Below, piece by piece: positions 25,475 through 36,872 of a DNA stretch of 51,763 nt. Within the stretch, counting starts at the first letter, position 1; each line of letters starts with the position of its first letter. The notes below the pieces were generated by a model. It had not been told where the DNA came from. It made no database searches and was given only the letters and a program-made list of their open reading frames with translations. A program made the translations under genes and the position numbers. Source of the DNA: Zygnema circumcarinatum (lineage: Eukaryota; Streptophyta; Zygnematophyceae; Zygnematales; Zygnemataceae); assembly GCA_037447605.1 (NCBI GenBank), contig CM074811.1, forward strand, positions 3,659,299-3,711,061. Reading direction: 5' to 3'.

Positions 25475-28400
25475 TGCCATGGAGATCAACTTTAGATGGA
25501 ACTTCCGTCGGCTCCCTCAGATTATTTGCTTGCGTTTATCCTTCACATTCATTTGCCTTTTGTAGAGCATTCTTTTTGATCCAGCAAATTAGTAACTGCT
25601 TCAAAAGTGCAGAACAAATCTGCATAGTTGGCAGAGGGATAAGTGTAGATTAACAGCTTTAGGCAGCCCTTCTTACGAATAAAAATTCAAGTAGACCGAA
25701 CGATTCCCGCACCATTGCTCTTAATGTTGCTACTTCGATTAACTATAAGCCATAATCTGTCCAAAAGTGATGAGTATGCGATGGGATGTGATAGTCGCCC
25801 CCTCCGTGGACTGCCCCCACCCTCCCGCGCGCTCCCCCTCCCCCCCTTCCTCACTTCTCTGTTGTCCCTTATCCGCACAGTAGGTTGCCGCAACCGCCAT
25901 GCTGCCACCTCCATGAGAGCAGGCGCGCACCGCAGCGCGCTTAAAAATGGTTGTTTGGGGATGCAGCCAAACGCGCGGCGCGGCGCGGGCTCGCTTGTGC
26001 TGCACAGGGATGCCGGGCGGGGCGATCTTGGGAAGGGATATGGGAAAGGGGGGAAAGGCATACTTCGAAAGCAGACAGGTCGCTGCTGCGCCACACCACA
26101 CCACACCACAGCAGGGGGGTATGGCAGCGAATGCTGCCTTTGAAACAGCCCCCGGGCTGAGCCTCAGCGCTGCTGCTACGACCGGCGAGCCCTCCTGCTT
26201 GCACGGGCCCCGGGGCCGGTGCTGCCCCCCGGGCCCTTCCGACGCCGAGGCCGACGGGAAAAGCGCGGGGCGCGCGCCGTCCTCCCCACCGCCTCTGCAG
26301 TCCTCTCCATTCAGCCCCTCGGTCACTCTGCCGGCCGGCGGCGGAGCGCGAGCCTGCACGCGCGCAAAGCCTCCTCCACCCTCTTCGAAGGCGGGGCTCT
26401 CACGCGAGCTGCGCGTGCGCAAGAGACGATGGCTCCCGCGAGAAGAGAGTCGCCGCGAGTGCCGCGTTAAAGGAAGCGTCTGATGAAGGCTCGGCATGCA
26501 TCCATCATTGGGTCAGCTTCAATCGCCCTCTGAATGTCAGGGCTTGCTCTACGCCTGCGCTATTGCTCACTTCCTCTTTTTGGTGACAAATGTCGCGGAG
26601 GCTGTTCAGTAGTATCAGTGGAGATGGAGTGAGTTGCCTTTCGCTGTGGGCGCAGCTTGCGAGTGAGCAACTGTGGAAAGTGACACGTGGCACTTAGCGC
26701 GGTGCAGCTTGTGCCTTTCAAGCTGGAAGGACAACAAACACAAAAATCAAAATGTTGCAGTTCCCAAGCGCGTGCTGGCGGGCGTGTCTGACTCGCCGGA
26801 GCACCCGGCCTTGCGGCCGCTAGCAGGAACGAGGGCACCCAGCCGCAGCAGTCGACTGCTTGAAGCCTTTTCCTGCGAAGGGCGTTGCGCTTTCTTCCAT
26901 CGGTCGGCCTTCCTTCAGGACCCTGAAATGGGCGGCCCCGCAATGCGTTTGCTCAACGCGCCGCTGCGGCCGCACAGTCTGCGCGTGTGTTTGCACGCGT
27001 GAGAATCTTGCAACGTCGCAGACCCATTATATGTTCGGACTTCATCCGCATGACGCCGACCGAGGTCCTCGACTTGAACCCTAACAGGGCACACTCGAAT
27101 ATATTTCACCAGAACCGAGGCAACGCCGTCCCCAAAAACCTCAACACCTCATCCGATTTGGATACCTCACACAGCTTCATTGTTGAAAATTGAGAAAGCA
27201 CTACGAGTTTGCAAGTATCACAAATTCCGAAGTTAGAAACTCAGAGCACGAGTTTGAGGTTCATTAGGTGAAGCGGAAGGCCGACAACAAGTCAAGGACG
27301 CGCATGCGAGCGCCGAGCTACTCATCAAAGTCGGCCTCCAACCACGCCTGCAAGGAGAATGCGCAGAGCCAAGGGGCACTGGATCAGCGCACAGCCACCT
27401 GATGCAGCACGTAAGGCACACATTGAACCACCAGCAGCAGCATTCCATCCTCACCACCACATCATGCCCTCAAACTCCCGCCCGGAGTCAGAGCAGTACC
27501 TGCTGAAGCACATAGCTGGCCAACAACGTAGGAAAGAGCGCCACATCATAAGCGAACAGCATCTGACTCTCTTCCCTTCAGCAGCCGCTGGCGAGTCATG
27601 CTGTCACAATGGGCTAGGTTCCCCTGGGCGAATCTCCAGCTCACAGAGTTCTTCCCATGTTCAGGCCTAAACAACAGATATTGAGGAAACAGCTGCTCTT
27701 AACTGTGCCCGCACCACTGCCTATCGTTTGTGATGCAATGAAGACCCCTATATACTTTAGCCAACAAGTTTTGCTGGGCCCTCAGTTGAACAGCCCCACT
27801 TGCGGATTGAAAACCCACCCTACTTTTTGGAAGGAAAGGAGCTTAATGATTACACATTTCCTCCAGTATCCCGAACCCCCCCCTCTCCCTCTACCCCTCC
27901 CTTGAGAGATGGCTTATAAACCGTCCATAGCATCTCCGTCTCCAGTCTCTGCCGGAACAGAAGAGCTTTGACATCGCTCCATTATAGCTCCGGCTTTGCA
28001 TAGATCCCTTGGCCAGTTCCGCCTGTTCAGCCACAGGTAACAGGTCAGCCACCAACAAAACTCATCAGCGTCTAAAAACCTCGAAATTCCCTCAGTCCCA
28101 CGGCATGAATCATTGGCACATCCACCCTCGCAGCAAAAACTGACTTCCTAGTGTTAACGGTTTAGCTTCACAAGGCTGGGATAATGACCAGCATATGAAG
28201 TTCGTGGAGAGAGGTGGCCCTACCCGACATGTTTGCCTGCAGCTGCGTATTGCCATCCACCATAGAGCCGAACTCCCCCTCCCATGACAACATGGCCTGG
28301 GGCAAGTCACCGAGCTGCAATGCGCAAGCCGACAAGGATGAAAATACTTTGGGATAACAGCAGCATGAGGCCCTCTTCTTGAAGAAAAATGCAACCAGGT

Positions 28401-28651
28401 GGACCGCATTTCAAGCGCGAGAGGTGCATGCCATGAGGCGAATTGGATTACCACCTGTAAGCAACAGAAGTGCATTCTCCTCTCCGTATCCCTTTTGAGG
28501 CTACTAAGAACCACAGCTGCGCTTGATATACTTAATAGTAGAGTGCACGATGCCAGAAGCCCTGACATTACATAGCCGTTTCTCAAATGCGCATTCCGTT
28601 CACTTCAACATTGTTCGACCCGAACATTGCCAGAACCCAACTCAAATGGCA
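25475..28651. other. Convergent spacer 7TM gene / bHLH gene
   Basis: 3.2 kb without a recognised gene. A GC-rich island at about 25790-26480 carries overlapping long frames on both strands. The plus-strand frame 25947-26483 is Ala/Pro/Ser-rich, ends in a basic stretch, and has no known domain. A CACCA pentanucleotide repeat lies at 26091-26111. A second GC-rich block is at 26760-27000. The part 27000-28650 is unremarkable and has no coding evidence I can support. Confidence 0.4.
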
Positions 28652-31600
28652 CTAGGAACTCACATCCGCTGTATGGAAATGATCGATTGCGAGCCCTTCC
28701 ATGCCCCGAGTGGAGCCCAGCAGCATGTCCTGCAGCATACCCCCGCCCGCCAGATGCATCTCCAGTGCGTTCACACCTCCATAGCCTTCAAGCGCTCCGC
28801 CCCCCATCTCCGCCTGCCCTGCGGGGCCACCGCCTCCACCTCCGCTGCCACCTCCCCCTCCTGGGCTTCCCGCCCTCATCGCATCGCTGCCGGCAAGGAA
28901 GCCCCCCCCCTCCTGCATGGACGCGCTGCCGCCCGCTGCGCCCCGCGATTGCTGCTGGAAGGACCCCTGCTCCACGCCACCCTGAAGGTGAAACGGCGCC
29001 TTTGTGTCAGAGAGAACTTCCTGTACAGGATATGGGTGGGAAGCGCTGTGAGGGAGAAGAAATCGAGAGGCGGTTGGAAGGAGATGGCAACATGAGGGAA
29101 ATCGTTTCATTGAACGGAAAGTTTACTTCTCCACAACTAACATTCATATCTGCTCTCTCTGACCAGGAAAGAAAATGCAAAAGGGCAAAGAAATGCCGAC
29201 TGTAGTTATACTGCCGTTAACTGGGAAGACAAGTTGACTGTGAATAAAGGAAAAGTTTCAGGCTCACTTTTGATAACACAACGATACACAGACATAGTGT
29301 GTACCTGAGTCTGGTGCTGCTGCTGCTGTTGCTGAGGCGGCTGCTGCGGCTCCCCCATGTTGTTGATCTCTGCCTCGTGCCCGATTGCTGCCAGCTTCCG
29401 CGAAAGCAGCTGCAAGTGCATCAGCCCTCCGCACCTCAAAATTAGAAAATCAGCTTCACCATTTTAAATGTGGCCCGCTTCCCCTTTCATTCTGATAAGC
29501 ATGGAATTCTGTTACAACAACCCAGAGTCTCCATGGAAAAGCTGCATATTTAAACAGCAAGAGAACTGCTCTATTCCTGCAACTTTCACGGCTTCTCCCC
29601 CAGAAATGCATGTCCATAGCATTCTGATGTTATAGACTTGTGCAAGCGGAGGCAACACCTGCCTTTCTTCTCGTGGACGTCAAAACAGAGATTGTTCACT
29701 CTACGCCCACTATCAGGAGTGCAAGGCCTGTCGCGACTTACACGAATAAGACTCCGTCCTTACAAGCCAGGGTGGATGGGAGATACTGCTTAAATGGTTA
29801 CCTACATCACAGAAGCAAAGTTACTGCTTCCACCTTTATTGCTCACCTCCACTTGGAGTTGCAGAGACCGCACATAATTGATGATCTCATCCAACATCAA
29901 AGCTTTCCCCGTAACCTGCAGATGTACTCCACCCAGCGTATTACAACAAAGAACATCACTGAAGCACGTTGGCCTATTCTGATGCGCTCTGGTGTCAGTG
30001 GCCACTCTGGGAGGACAGACCCCTCTGAAAGCCGGCGCATCGCTGACATCATCAAGCAGATCAAGCGAGAGGCTTGCCTTAGTGCATGTCGGAACAAGGT
30101 CTTGCAGCACCTTCATTCGTTCACTTATCTTTTCTCTTCGAACCTGGAAAGGCACAAACACGAGTCCCAATAAGCCCCCGTGAAACTAGACCAAAACATC
30201 GACAATCTTCTCTCCAACGCCATTATTGGACTATAACATCCCTACTCCACGCTGAAAGAAGCAGGCGATTCCCCGGCAATGCCGTACCCTCTCAGCCAGA
30301 CTGTGGCTGTCAGTCGCCTGGCCCCTTCGCGCGCGGACGTGGATATAATCCTTTGGAGCGTCCGCCTTCGGCTTCTCGGCTTTGCGACTCGGCCTTCCAA
30401 AGCTCACTTCCATTCCCCCCCTCTCCTCCCCCCGAGGACTCATGTCTTCGTTATCCTCATCCTCCAAATCGTCCTCATCGCCTGTTTTGGACTCCGTGTG
30501 CTCACCTCCAGACTGGGTCCAAAAGAAAAGAGAGAAGGATAAGAAATGGTGAGAAGGGGGACGAGAAAAGGGTCGAAACGGCTCAGCGATCTCATTCATC
30601 ACCAAACGAGATTGCTGCGACAACTGAACAATTCCGTCAAATGACACTACCGAGGTTACCCACCAACTATCCTGCACAAAGGAGTGTGCACTAAAGTAGC
30701 AATACTGCTGTTCTGTGCATCCAAAATTTCCCCTGACACCAGGCCTCCCACCGTTCCTCCCTTCACTATGCTTGTTGACAAATGACCAGGTGGATAAACT
30801 TTAACTTCATCACGGTAGCGAGTGCTTCATTATGAACATTCCCGTTCGCCATGCAAATAACCTGTCTTACAACAGGCCATTTCTGTGTGAGCTGCCTTTT
30901 TCAACGCATATAACTCGTCCTACGACTCTGCTGCCTTAATTTCTTCCCATGCAAACATAGCTGATAGGAGAATCGCACGTCCTTCGATACATAATATGTG
31001 GAAATCCACATCAACATACCATTTGGCTATTTGTTGGAGACCTTTGACCCTCCTGAGGCGGTGTAGACCTGCCTTTCGGAAATCCTTCTGGAAGAGGGAT
31101 TGGGCGCTTCCTCTTATTACGGAACTTCAGAAAGTTTTTTCCGTTCTGTGCTGAACTGCCCACTTCTCCCAGGACACTACCATCACCTGCTACCAGAAAG
31201 GAGGTTGACAATATTAGACAAATCTCCAACTTGGTCCACAGTTCGTTGACTGATGTCAAATGTACATATAGACGTATGCATGGCCTCGTTGGGAAAGGAG
31301 TACAGTGCGAGGATACTTGTGCCTGGGGAACTCGACGGGAGGACCAAACCGCTAACGCGTCTGCAGAGTCCGACCACTTCTTTATTCTAACCCACGAATG
31401 CTGCTCTTAAGTGTTCGGTAAGGTAAAGCTTCATTCTTTGTGGCAATCAGGAACAATCTGTGAACTATGCAAACTACGACCTGCATGCCACGCGGCATTT
31501 GTATGAGCCGCTTATGACAAGTTGACCCACCCCACCTTGCGCCTGTCTGGGAAAGCAGGCTGGGTCAGCTCGGTCTTTTGCAAAAAGACTTGGAAACCGA

Positions 31601-34122
31601 CTTCTGAGATGAAGAAAAGGGCATGAGTGCAGCCGGAGACTGACCGTCAGACTCGGTTGAAGCGAGCTCACTGTCCTCGAGCACATCACCGAGTGGCGGG
31701 CAGCTGCTCGTCCGAGACAGCTTTGTGCGTGGCAGTCCCATTGAAGTGGGCCTCCTCTCCCTTTCAGGGCTTGATGCTGCTGACTGTACTGTCAACGGCG
31801 AGCGCGATGGAGAGAGGTCGGGAGTGCTCGCCTCGCTCAGATTGCGGTACATGTTGTGCAGGTCGCTCATATCTCCCACCTTCATGGTCATGCCCCCCAG
31901 AGGAGGGGCACTGCTTGTCCGGGCCAGAAGCGATGGAACGCGGTCCTGGCCCCCGTTGGCCCATCCCACTTCACCGGCGCCAATTGCCAAACCCTGGTAA
32001 TTTCCCATTCCTACAGAAAGCCCCGCCATCTGCTGGGCTCCCCAACCGACCCTCTGCGGAGGAGGAGGCAGGCCTGCACTGTGGTTATATTCCTTGGACT
32101 CTCCTTCTCCAAACGAGAAGGGATTGCTGTTCTGCCGTCCTCTCGAGTTTAGGGCGTGAGGGGAGGGGGGGAGAGGCGGGACTCCCGGCGAGTTCCTGAG
32201 AGCGAAGCCGCCCTTGCTGGGGTCCACAGTGAGCGTCTGCCCCCAGGAGACGAGGCTCGGCATGCGGTCGATGGATGAGAGAGGCGCTGAGGGAGGCAGC
32301 CCGCTGGAGGCGTTCAGGAGGTGAAGGGGAGTGCCGCCATTTCCCTCACTGTGGTTCAGGCGAGAACCTGCATCCCAGAACGCGAGGTGGCTTACAGATC
32401 AGTTACTGAAACATTGTGTTGGAAGAATGATAACAAAGTGAAAAACATAAGCAGGTAGCTGAACACGCATCCTCGAATAGCCATTGTGGGAGAACCCTCC
32501 ACAGAATGTTGACTTCGGAAAAAACCGACGGCTCTGCACAACTCATCAAACTAAAAGGGACAAACGAAGTTGTACTGTTATCGACATCGTAGATATGAGT
32601 TAGGAAATCCCACTTCACGAAGTAACTCAAATGCCGGTTAGTACAAGGTTCCTTCTATTCCTTTATATCTGGAAATACATGACTCGCGAACGAATACGCT
32701 TCCATTTAGCTAGAACTCTCACAAGACTGCAAAGGCAAGTCTTATCAGATCCATACCTCGGCCACGGACAGCCTTTCTGTTCTGGCCAAACGAATAGTAA
32801 TCCCTCCAAAACTGCCAAAATGACATTTCATCTTCAGGCCAGTATAACATCCACAATGATTTTGGATCCTCGCTTTACAGGTTTATGGTGTCTTATTATC
32901 CTGACAAAAGTTCTATATGCTATTCTGCCACCGTTTTGAGAAGCTTAAGAGTGCCAACCTTGGGATAAAGTGGGGCCCTGAACAATCAAAAGGACAACTG
33001 ATCCCGTGGAGTCGCAAGTTTAGCCTGGACAAGCGCTGTACAGGTGGATGCCGTGGAAATGCAGCATGGCCTTCCTTCCACATGGTGCGACATGCAGGGA
33101 TACACCTGCGCTAAGCGTCCAGCTGGCGCACGAGGAATGCAGGCAGGACTGCACGACTGGTTTAACGAGCTGGACGAACAGATAAATGCAAACATTCGAC
33201 GGAGGGAACTCAGCACTACTGATTCAAGGATGAGACACTCCTTGAATTAGGTTGCTTGGTTTTTGTATGCTCCTGTCATTCTATGACCTACCAGCAGCTT
33301 TCTCGCTATCTGAGGGTTTGGTCGACAGTGGTCAAAAGTTACAAACAAGAGAGCAAAACTGTAAGGCAGGAAATTTGTCAACCGTGACCCACAGGCCACC
33401 GGTAGGTGCTCTTTGAAAAAACGACGGAAGGAAATCAATGCTCTGCTCGAGATTCATTGCGCAGTAAGTTATGCGAAAAGAGAAGGATAGAGGATTTTGC
33501 AGTACGCTGTGACGGAATCACTGCTATACGACAGTCCTCTATCCACAGAGGTTTCTAATGTCCTGAGTCGAAAAAGCATACATAAGATACTAAAACTGCA
33601 TTTGGCTCTAGTTTTTAGATCACCAAGAAAAGATTCCTCTCAATCAGTAAAGCCTGGAGTGCAGGATTTTTGACAACTGCGCATTACAATCTTAACAGTC
33701 AGAGTTGTCCAGATTTACCTCGAAGTTTTCACAAATTTTTATGAATGCAGACAAAATGTTCCGTCCCAGAGGAAAGATATTTGGAGCCTTGAAGTTGATT
33801 GAGAGGCCCTAAGCGACAGTTTGGCTGGGCAGTCTTATACCTGCCGTTGCTCATCCAAATCCTAGCCCTAGCCACCCACGGCTATTCCCCTGACACCAGC
33901 AACAGCACCGTGAGGACTATTGGAACACAAGGGAGTACCTGCTCGAAGGGCCGCCAAGCGCTCGTGAAGAATGGCCGAGTCAGAAAGGCTCTCGAAGCCT
34001 CCAGGCGACAGGAAGTGGGAGAAGTTCTGGCCGTGCAGGCCGAGCTGCTCCTGCTGACTGCTGGCGGCGGCAGCCGCTGTTGCTTCTGCCAGGATCGCCT
34101 TCCTGTTGATGCCACGTGGCAT
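28652..34122 (-). CDS. bHLH transcription factor, plant class XII (CIB/BEE-like) type
   Basis: Eight exons: 34122-33939, 32367-31645, 31186-31020, 30512-30288, 30143-30078, 29915-29847, 29409-29305, 28981-28652 (about 622 aa). The DNA-binding core spans about residues 413-478. It reads DYIHVRARRGQATDSHSLAER, then VRREKISERMKVLQDLVP, then VTGKALMLDEIINYV and SLQLQVE. The His-Glu-Arg basic contacts for CANNTG E-boxes are present, and the core is close to identical to class XII factors such as CIB1-like proteins, which act in light and hormone responses in land plants. The long N-terminus is Ser/Pro-rich with a repeated RTSSxPPLG motif; a Gln tract and Gly-rich tail follow the helices. The intron after TCTK uses a GC donor (AAG then GCAAGC). 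Intron 1 is 1.6 kb. The start is uncertain: the first exon is open to 34212 with no earlier in-frame ATG, so an upstream exon may exist. Confidence 0.93.
33044..33250 (+). other. Exon-like open frame antisense within bHLH intron 1
   Basis: Directly after a splice-acceptor-like sequence (GCTGTACAG) an open frame of 68 codons runs to TAG at 33248. It has balanced, coding-like composition: TWCDMQGYTCAKRPAGARG, then GLHDWFNELDEQINANIRRR. It is on the strand opposite to the bHLH gene. No upstream exon was found and the family is unknown. It may be the 3' exon of a nested gene, a transposon remnant, or chance. Confidence 0.3.
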
Positions 34123-35070
34123 CTCCAGGCTGCGCGTCCGCCTTGGCGGGGGGAGCCGTGGCTCTTCCCTGTTTGCAGCCCCGCCCAGGGGCAGGAGAGG
34201 CTCAGCAAGCAAACCAGCTCAAGGGGAAGCACACCTGTTAGACGCTCTCATCTTCCTCCCGACTGAAGGAGATCCCAAGGGCTAAACAAAAGAGCACTAA
34301 TGCAGTCTGAACCTATCCCTCGTGCTTATTTCTGCAGGACTCTGCTTGACGAGCACATGCTTCAAACAGGCCATCGACAGAATCGTCATGCAGAAGTTTC
34401 AGAGACGAGCAGAAAGCGGAGTAGAAAAAAAAGACGAGCAAGATGTGCCGACTAGTCAATAAAGGGACCAAGAAGTAGCAGCTTCTTTAAAGACAACGAG
34501 GTTGGGACTGGTTTTGCAGTGCATTGTATGAAAGCAAGAAGACGTCTGCTTCTGGCCGTCCGTCGCATAGACCGAGACCTGCCGAAAGCGAACAACTATT
34601 CCTGAAACGGCAACTTTGCGTTGTTGTCCAATAGCTAGGCGAGCAGTTCCTAGGTAATGTAAGCAGAACAGACGAGGGAAAGCTATTGGAATGCACGTAC
34701 ATGTAGTGGACTTGCTGAGCGAAGCAAAGAGTGGGAAGGGGAGAGGCGGTGCGGCGAGGGAGGCGATGAAGGAGGAGGGCAGCAAGAGGCCGAGGGCGAG
34801 GGCGAGGGCACGAGCGAGGGCGGGGCGGCTGGCGGTGGCAGAGCGAGAGCGAGAGCGTGCGGGGCGGGGCGGCCGCGGGCGGCAGGCGGGCGAGCGTGCA
34901 GGCGGGCAGCACGGGAGGGAGTGAGGGCTACCCTGCCTCCCTGCCTCCCTCCCTCCGCGCCTCCGTCCGTCCCTCCGGCAATCGCGCCCACCATCCGCTG
35001 CTGCCGCCCCGCGGCGGTCTTTCGGCGCCGTACACACGTACGGCCGGATCGCGCCGCCCGCCCGCCTGCC

Positions 35071-35132
35071 CGCCTGCGCCAAATCTGCGCCCGCCTGCGC
35101 CAAATCTGCGCCCGCCTGCGCCAAATCTGCGG
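35071..35132. repeat. 21-bp tandem repeat, three copies
   Basis: The unit CGCCTGCGCCAAATCTGCGCC starts at 35071, 35092 and 35113 with almost no divergence. It lies in the GC-rich island upstream of the bHLH gene. Because 21 is a multiple of 3 it reads as a repeating AGADLAQ heptapeptide on the minus strand, but no coding support exists. Confidence 0.9.
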
Positions 35133-35316
35133 CCGGCCGCCCGCGGCCGCCTCCGCCTCCGCGGCGGGGCCGCACGTTGCTTCCTGCCTCTTGCCTGCCG
35201 CCGCTGGAGAGAGGGCGGGAGGGAGGGAGGGAGGGGCTTCTGATCGGATTGCTTGCTCGCTCGCTTGCGGACCCACCGACGAGCCGTTGCGCGGTGGTTG
35301 CAGCGATTGGATTCAG

Positions 35317-35390
35317 TGGTTGCCAACCATTGCCGTGGTTCGAACCATTGGTTAGTGGCCCAGCCAGCCTTTGGCAATGGTCGGCAACCA
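35317..35390. repeat. 18-bp inverted repeat (one mismatch), 38-nt spacer
   Basis: Arms 35317-35334 (TGGTTGCCAACCATTGCC) and 35373-35390 are inverted copies with 17 of 18 bases pairing. The spacer contains a further TTCGAA palindrome and ACCATTGGTT. It lies upstream of the bHLH gene. Confidence 0.85.
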
Positions 35391-35668
35391 TTGGCTTGGT
35401 ACCAGCTGGAAACCCTTCCCAGTCCGGTCCGGTCGCCGCGCGCCGTTCGAGTCCTTCCTTCCTTCCGGGAAGCGCGCCGCGCGCCCGCCCGCCCGCCTGA
35501 GGTGCGGCCAGGCCGAGCCGCCCGCGGAACCGGCCACTGGGAGCCACGACGGTACCATACTGGTCGCAAACTCGAATTCAGAATTCGAAATTCGCCAAAT
35601 CCGCGAATGTGGAATTCGCTCGGCTGAGTTGCTCAAATACTGTATGCATAACAAACATGATGCGATAT

Positions 35669-35752
35669 ATTTTCCATAATGCGACGTGATGGCGACGTCG
35701 CATGTCGCACTCTAGGAAATGTGGAAAGCACTCTAGTCGCATTATGGGAAAT
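35669..35752. repeat. 17-bp inverted repeat (one mismatch) around GACGTC palindromes
   Basis: Arms 35669-35685 and 35736-35752 pair at 16 of 17 positions (core CCATAATGCGAC). The interior includes GCGACGTCGC and a duplicated ACTCTAG. It probably marks a small foldback element. Confidence 0.8.
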
Positions 35753-36872
35753 GTGCCACTTTTGCCTAGCATCGCATGCGAGTCAACATTCTACACGTCG
35801 AGCGTGACATGACATGTCGCTCTATCGCGCAGTTCCGATGGCGAGGACGCCGACCAATGGGGGGACGCTCAGTGTCCCTGTGGGAACACTAACTTCCGCA
35901 GCTTCCGAATTCAGAAAATTCAAATAGAATGCCGAAATTCAGACACGCCTGAAAACTCAGTGCCTCAGAGTCATGGAAGCCGAATTCTAATGAAAATTCA
36001 CGAATTTACAAATTTCTACGTATTTTGGAATTCCTAGGCCCAAACCAGCGATTCCGCGGACACTGCCTGGAACTACCAATACTCCACCCCCTATTCGACG
36101 CGGCTGGCACTTGCCCCTCCTCCACTGCGCACTCCTTTGTCGGCGCTCTGCGTTGGTGAGGGCCAGCATCTACTGTCCCGCTGGAAGAGCCCGAGACACC
36201 GACTGTTCATCGCCTTCATCAGACCACTCTCATCTGCATCCACTGCCGTCCGATTCCTGCCGAGGGAGGCCGCAAATTTGACAGTGTGAAAACGAGATGG
36301 TTCGACAGTCGAACGAGCTTCTCGTTGTAGCTTCGTAGTCGCCGCCAACAGAGTCACAGTAGGGCAGTCAAATTGTAACCCCTCAGAACGGGAAAAGTTA
36401 AAGACTAAACTATTGGTGATACAGCCTCCATGACACTGCTCTTCAACGTGGTATAAGGACGAGCAATCAGAGCAAGGCACAAAAACAGTCTCAGACTATG
36501 CGGGATCCCTGCTCACAGGTACAAAACGCTAAAAAGACACCGCCAAGACCACCCTCTAAAGTGATGCCGATTGCAGTACCGACAACCTGTGAGGTGCAAC
36601 GAGCCCCTCAGGAAAAGATGAACCTGCTTAGCGCCCCCCTGCATACCCCAAACACGCGGCGGCTCAGGAAGCAATCTCAATGCACGCACAACCTGCCTCC
36701 ATCAGCGGCAGGGGCAGGCCCGAGAGCTGCGCCTGCCGGCAGCACCCATGAGCAAGCACCCACACGCCCAAAGGTGCGGCAGCGGCAAGCAGGCGAGAGG
36801 GCGGCCGGCCCGTACCACAAGCCGGTCGGCGGAGCGGGCTTCCTGCGCAGCGCAGCACAATGAAAGAGGGAA

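Larger units (their letters stand above)
34123..36872. other. Region between the bHLH gene start and the AMK5 gene end
   Basis: 2.7 kb. From about 34700 to 35560 it is a strong GC-rich island with long overlapping low-complexity frames on both strands; this is likely the bHLH promoter and 5' untranslated region. From 35300 to about 36050 it holds inverted repeats and a cluster of AATTCG/GAATTC motifs (35573-35622, 35904-36033) suggestive of decayed inverted-repeat elements. The 36090-36870 part carries only unsupported frames. No gene is recognised. Confidence 0.45.

Noticed and set aside
34456-35547. Long minus-strand frame of 363 codons upstream of the bHLH gene
   Set aside because: It is low-complexity, GC-driven and open on both strands, with no domain; it is more likely promoter and untranslated sequence.
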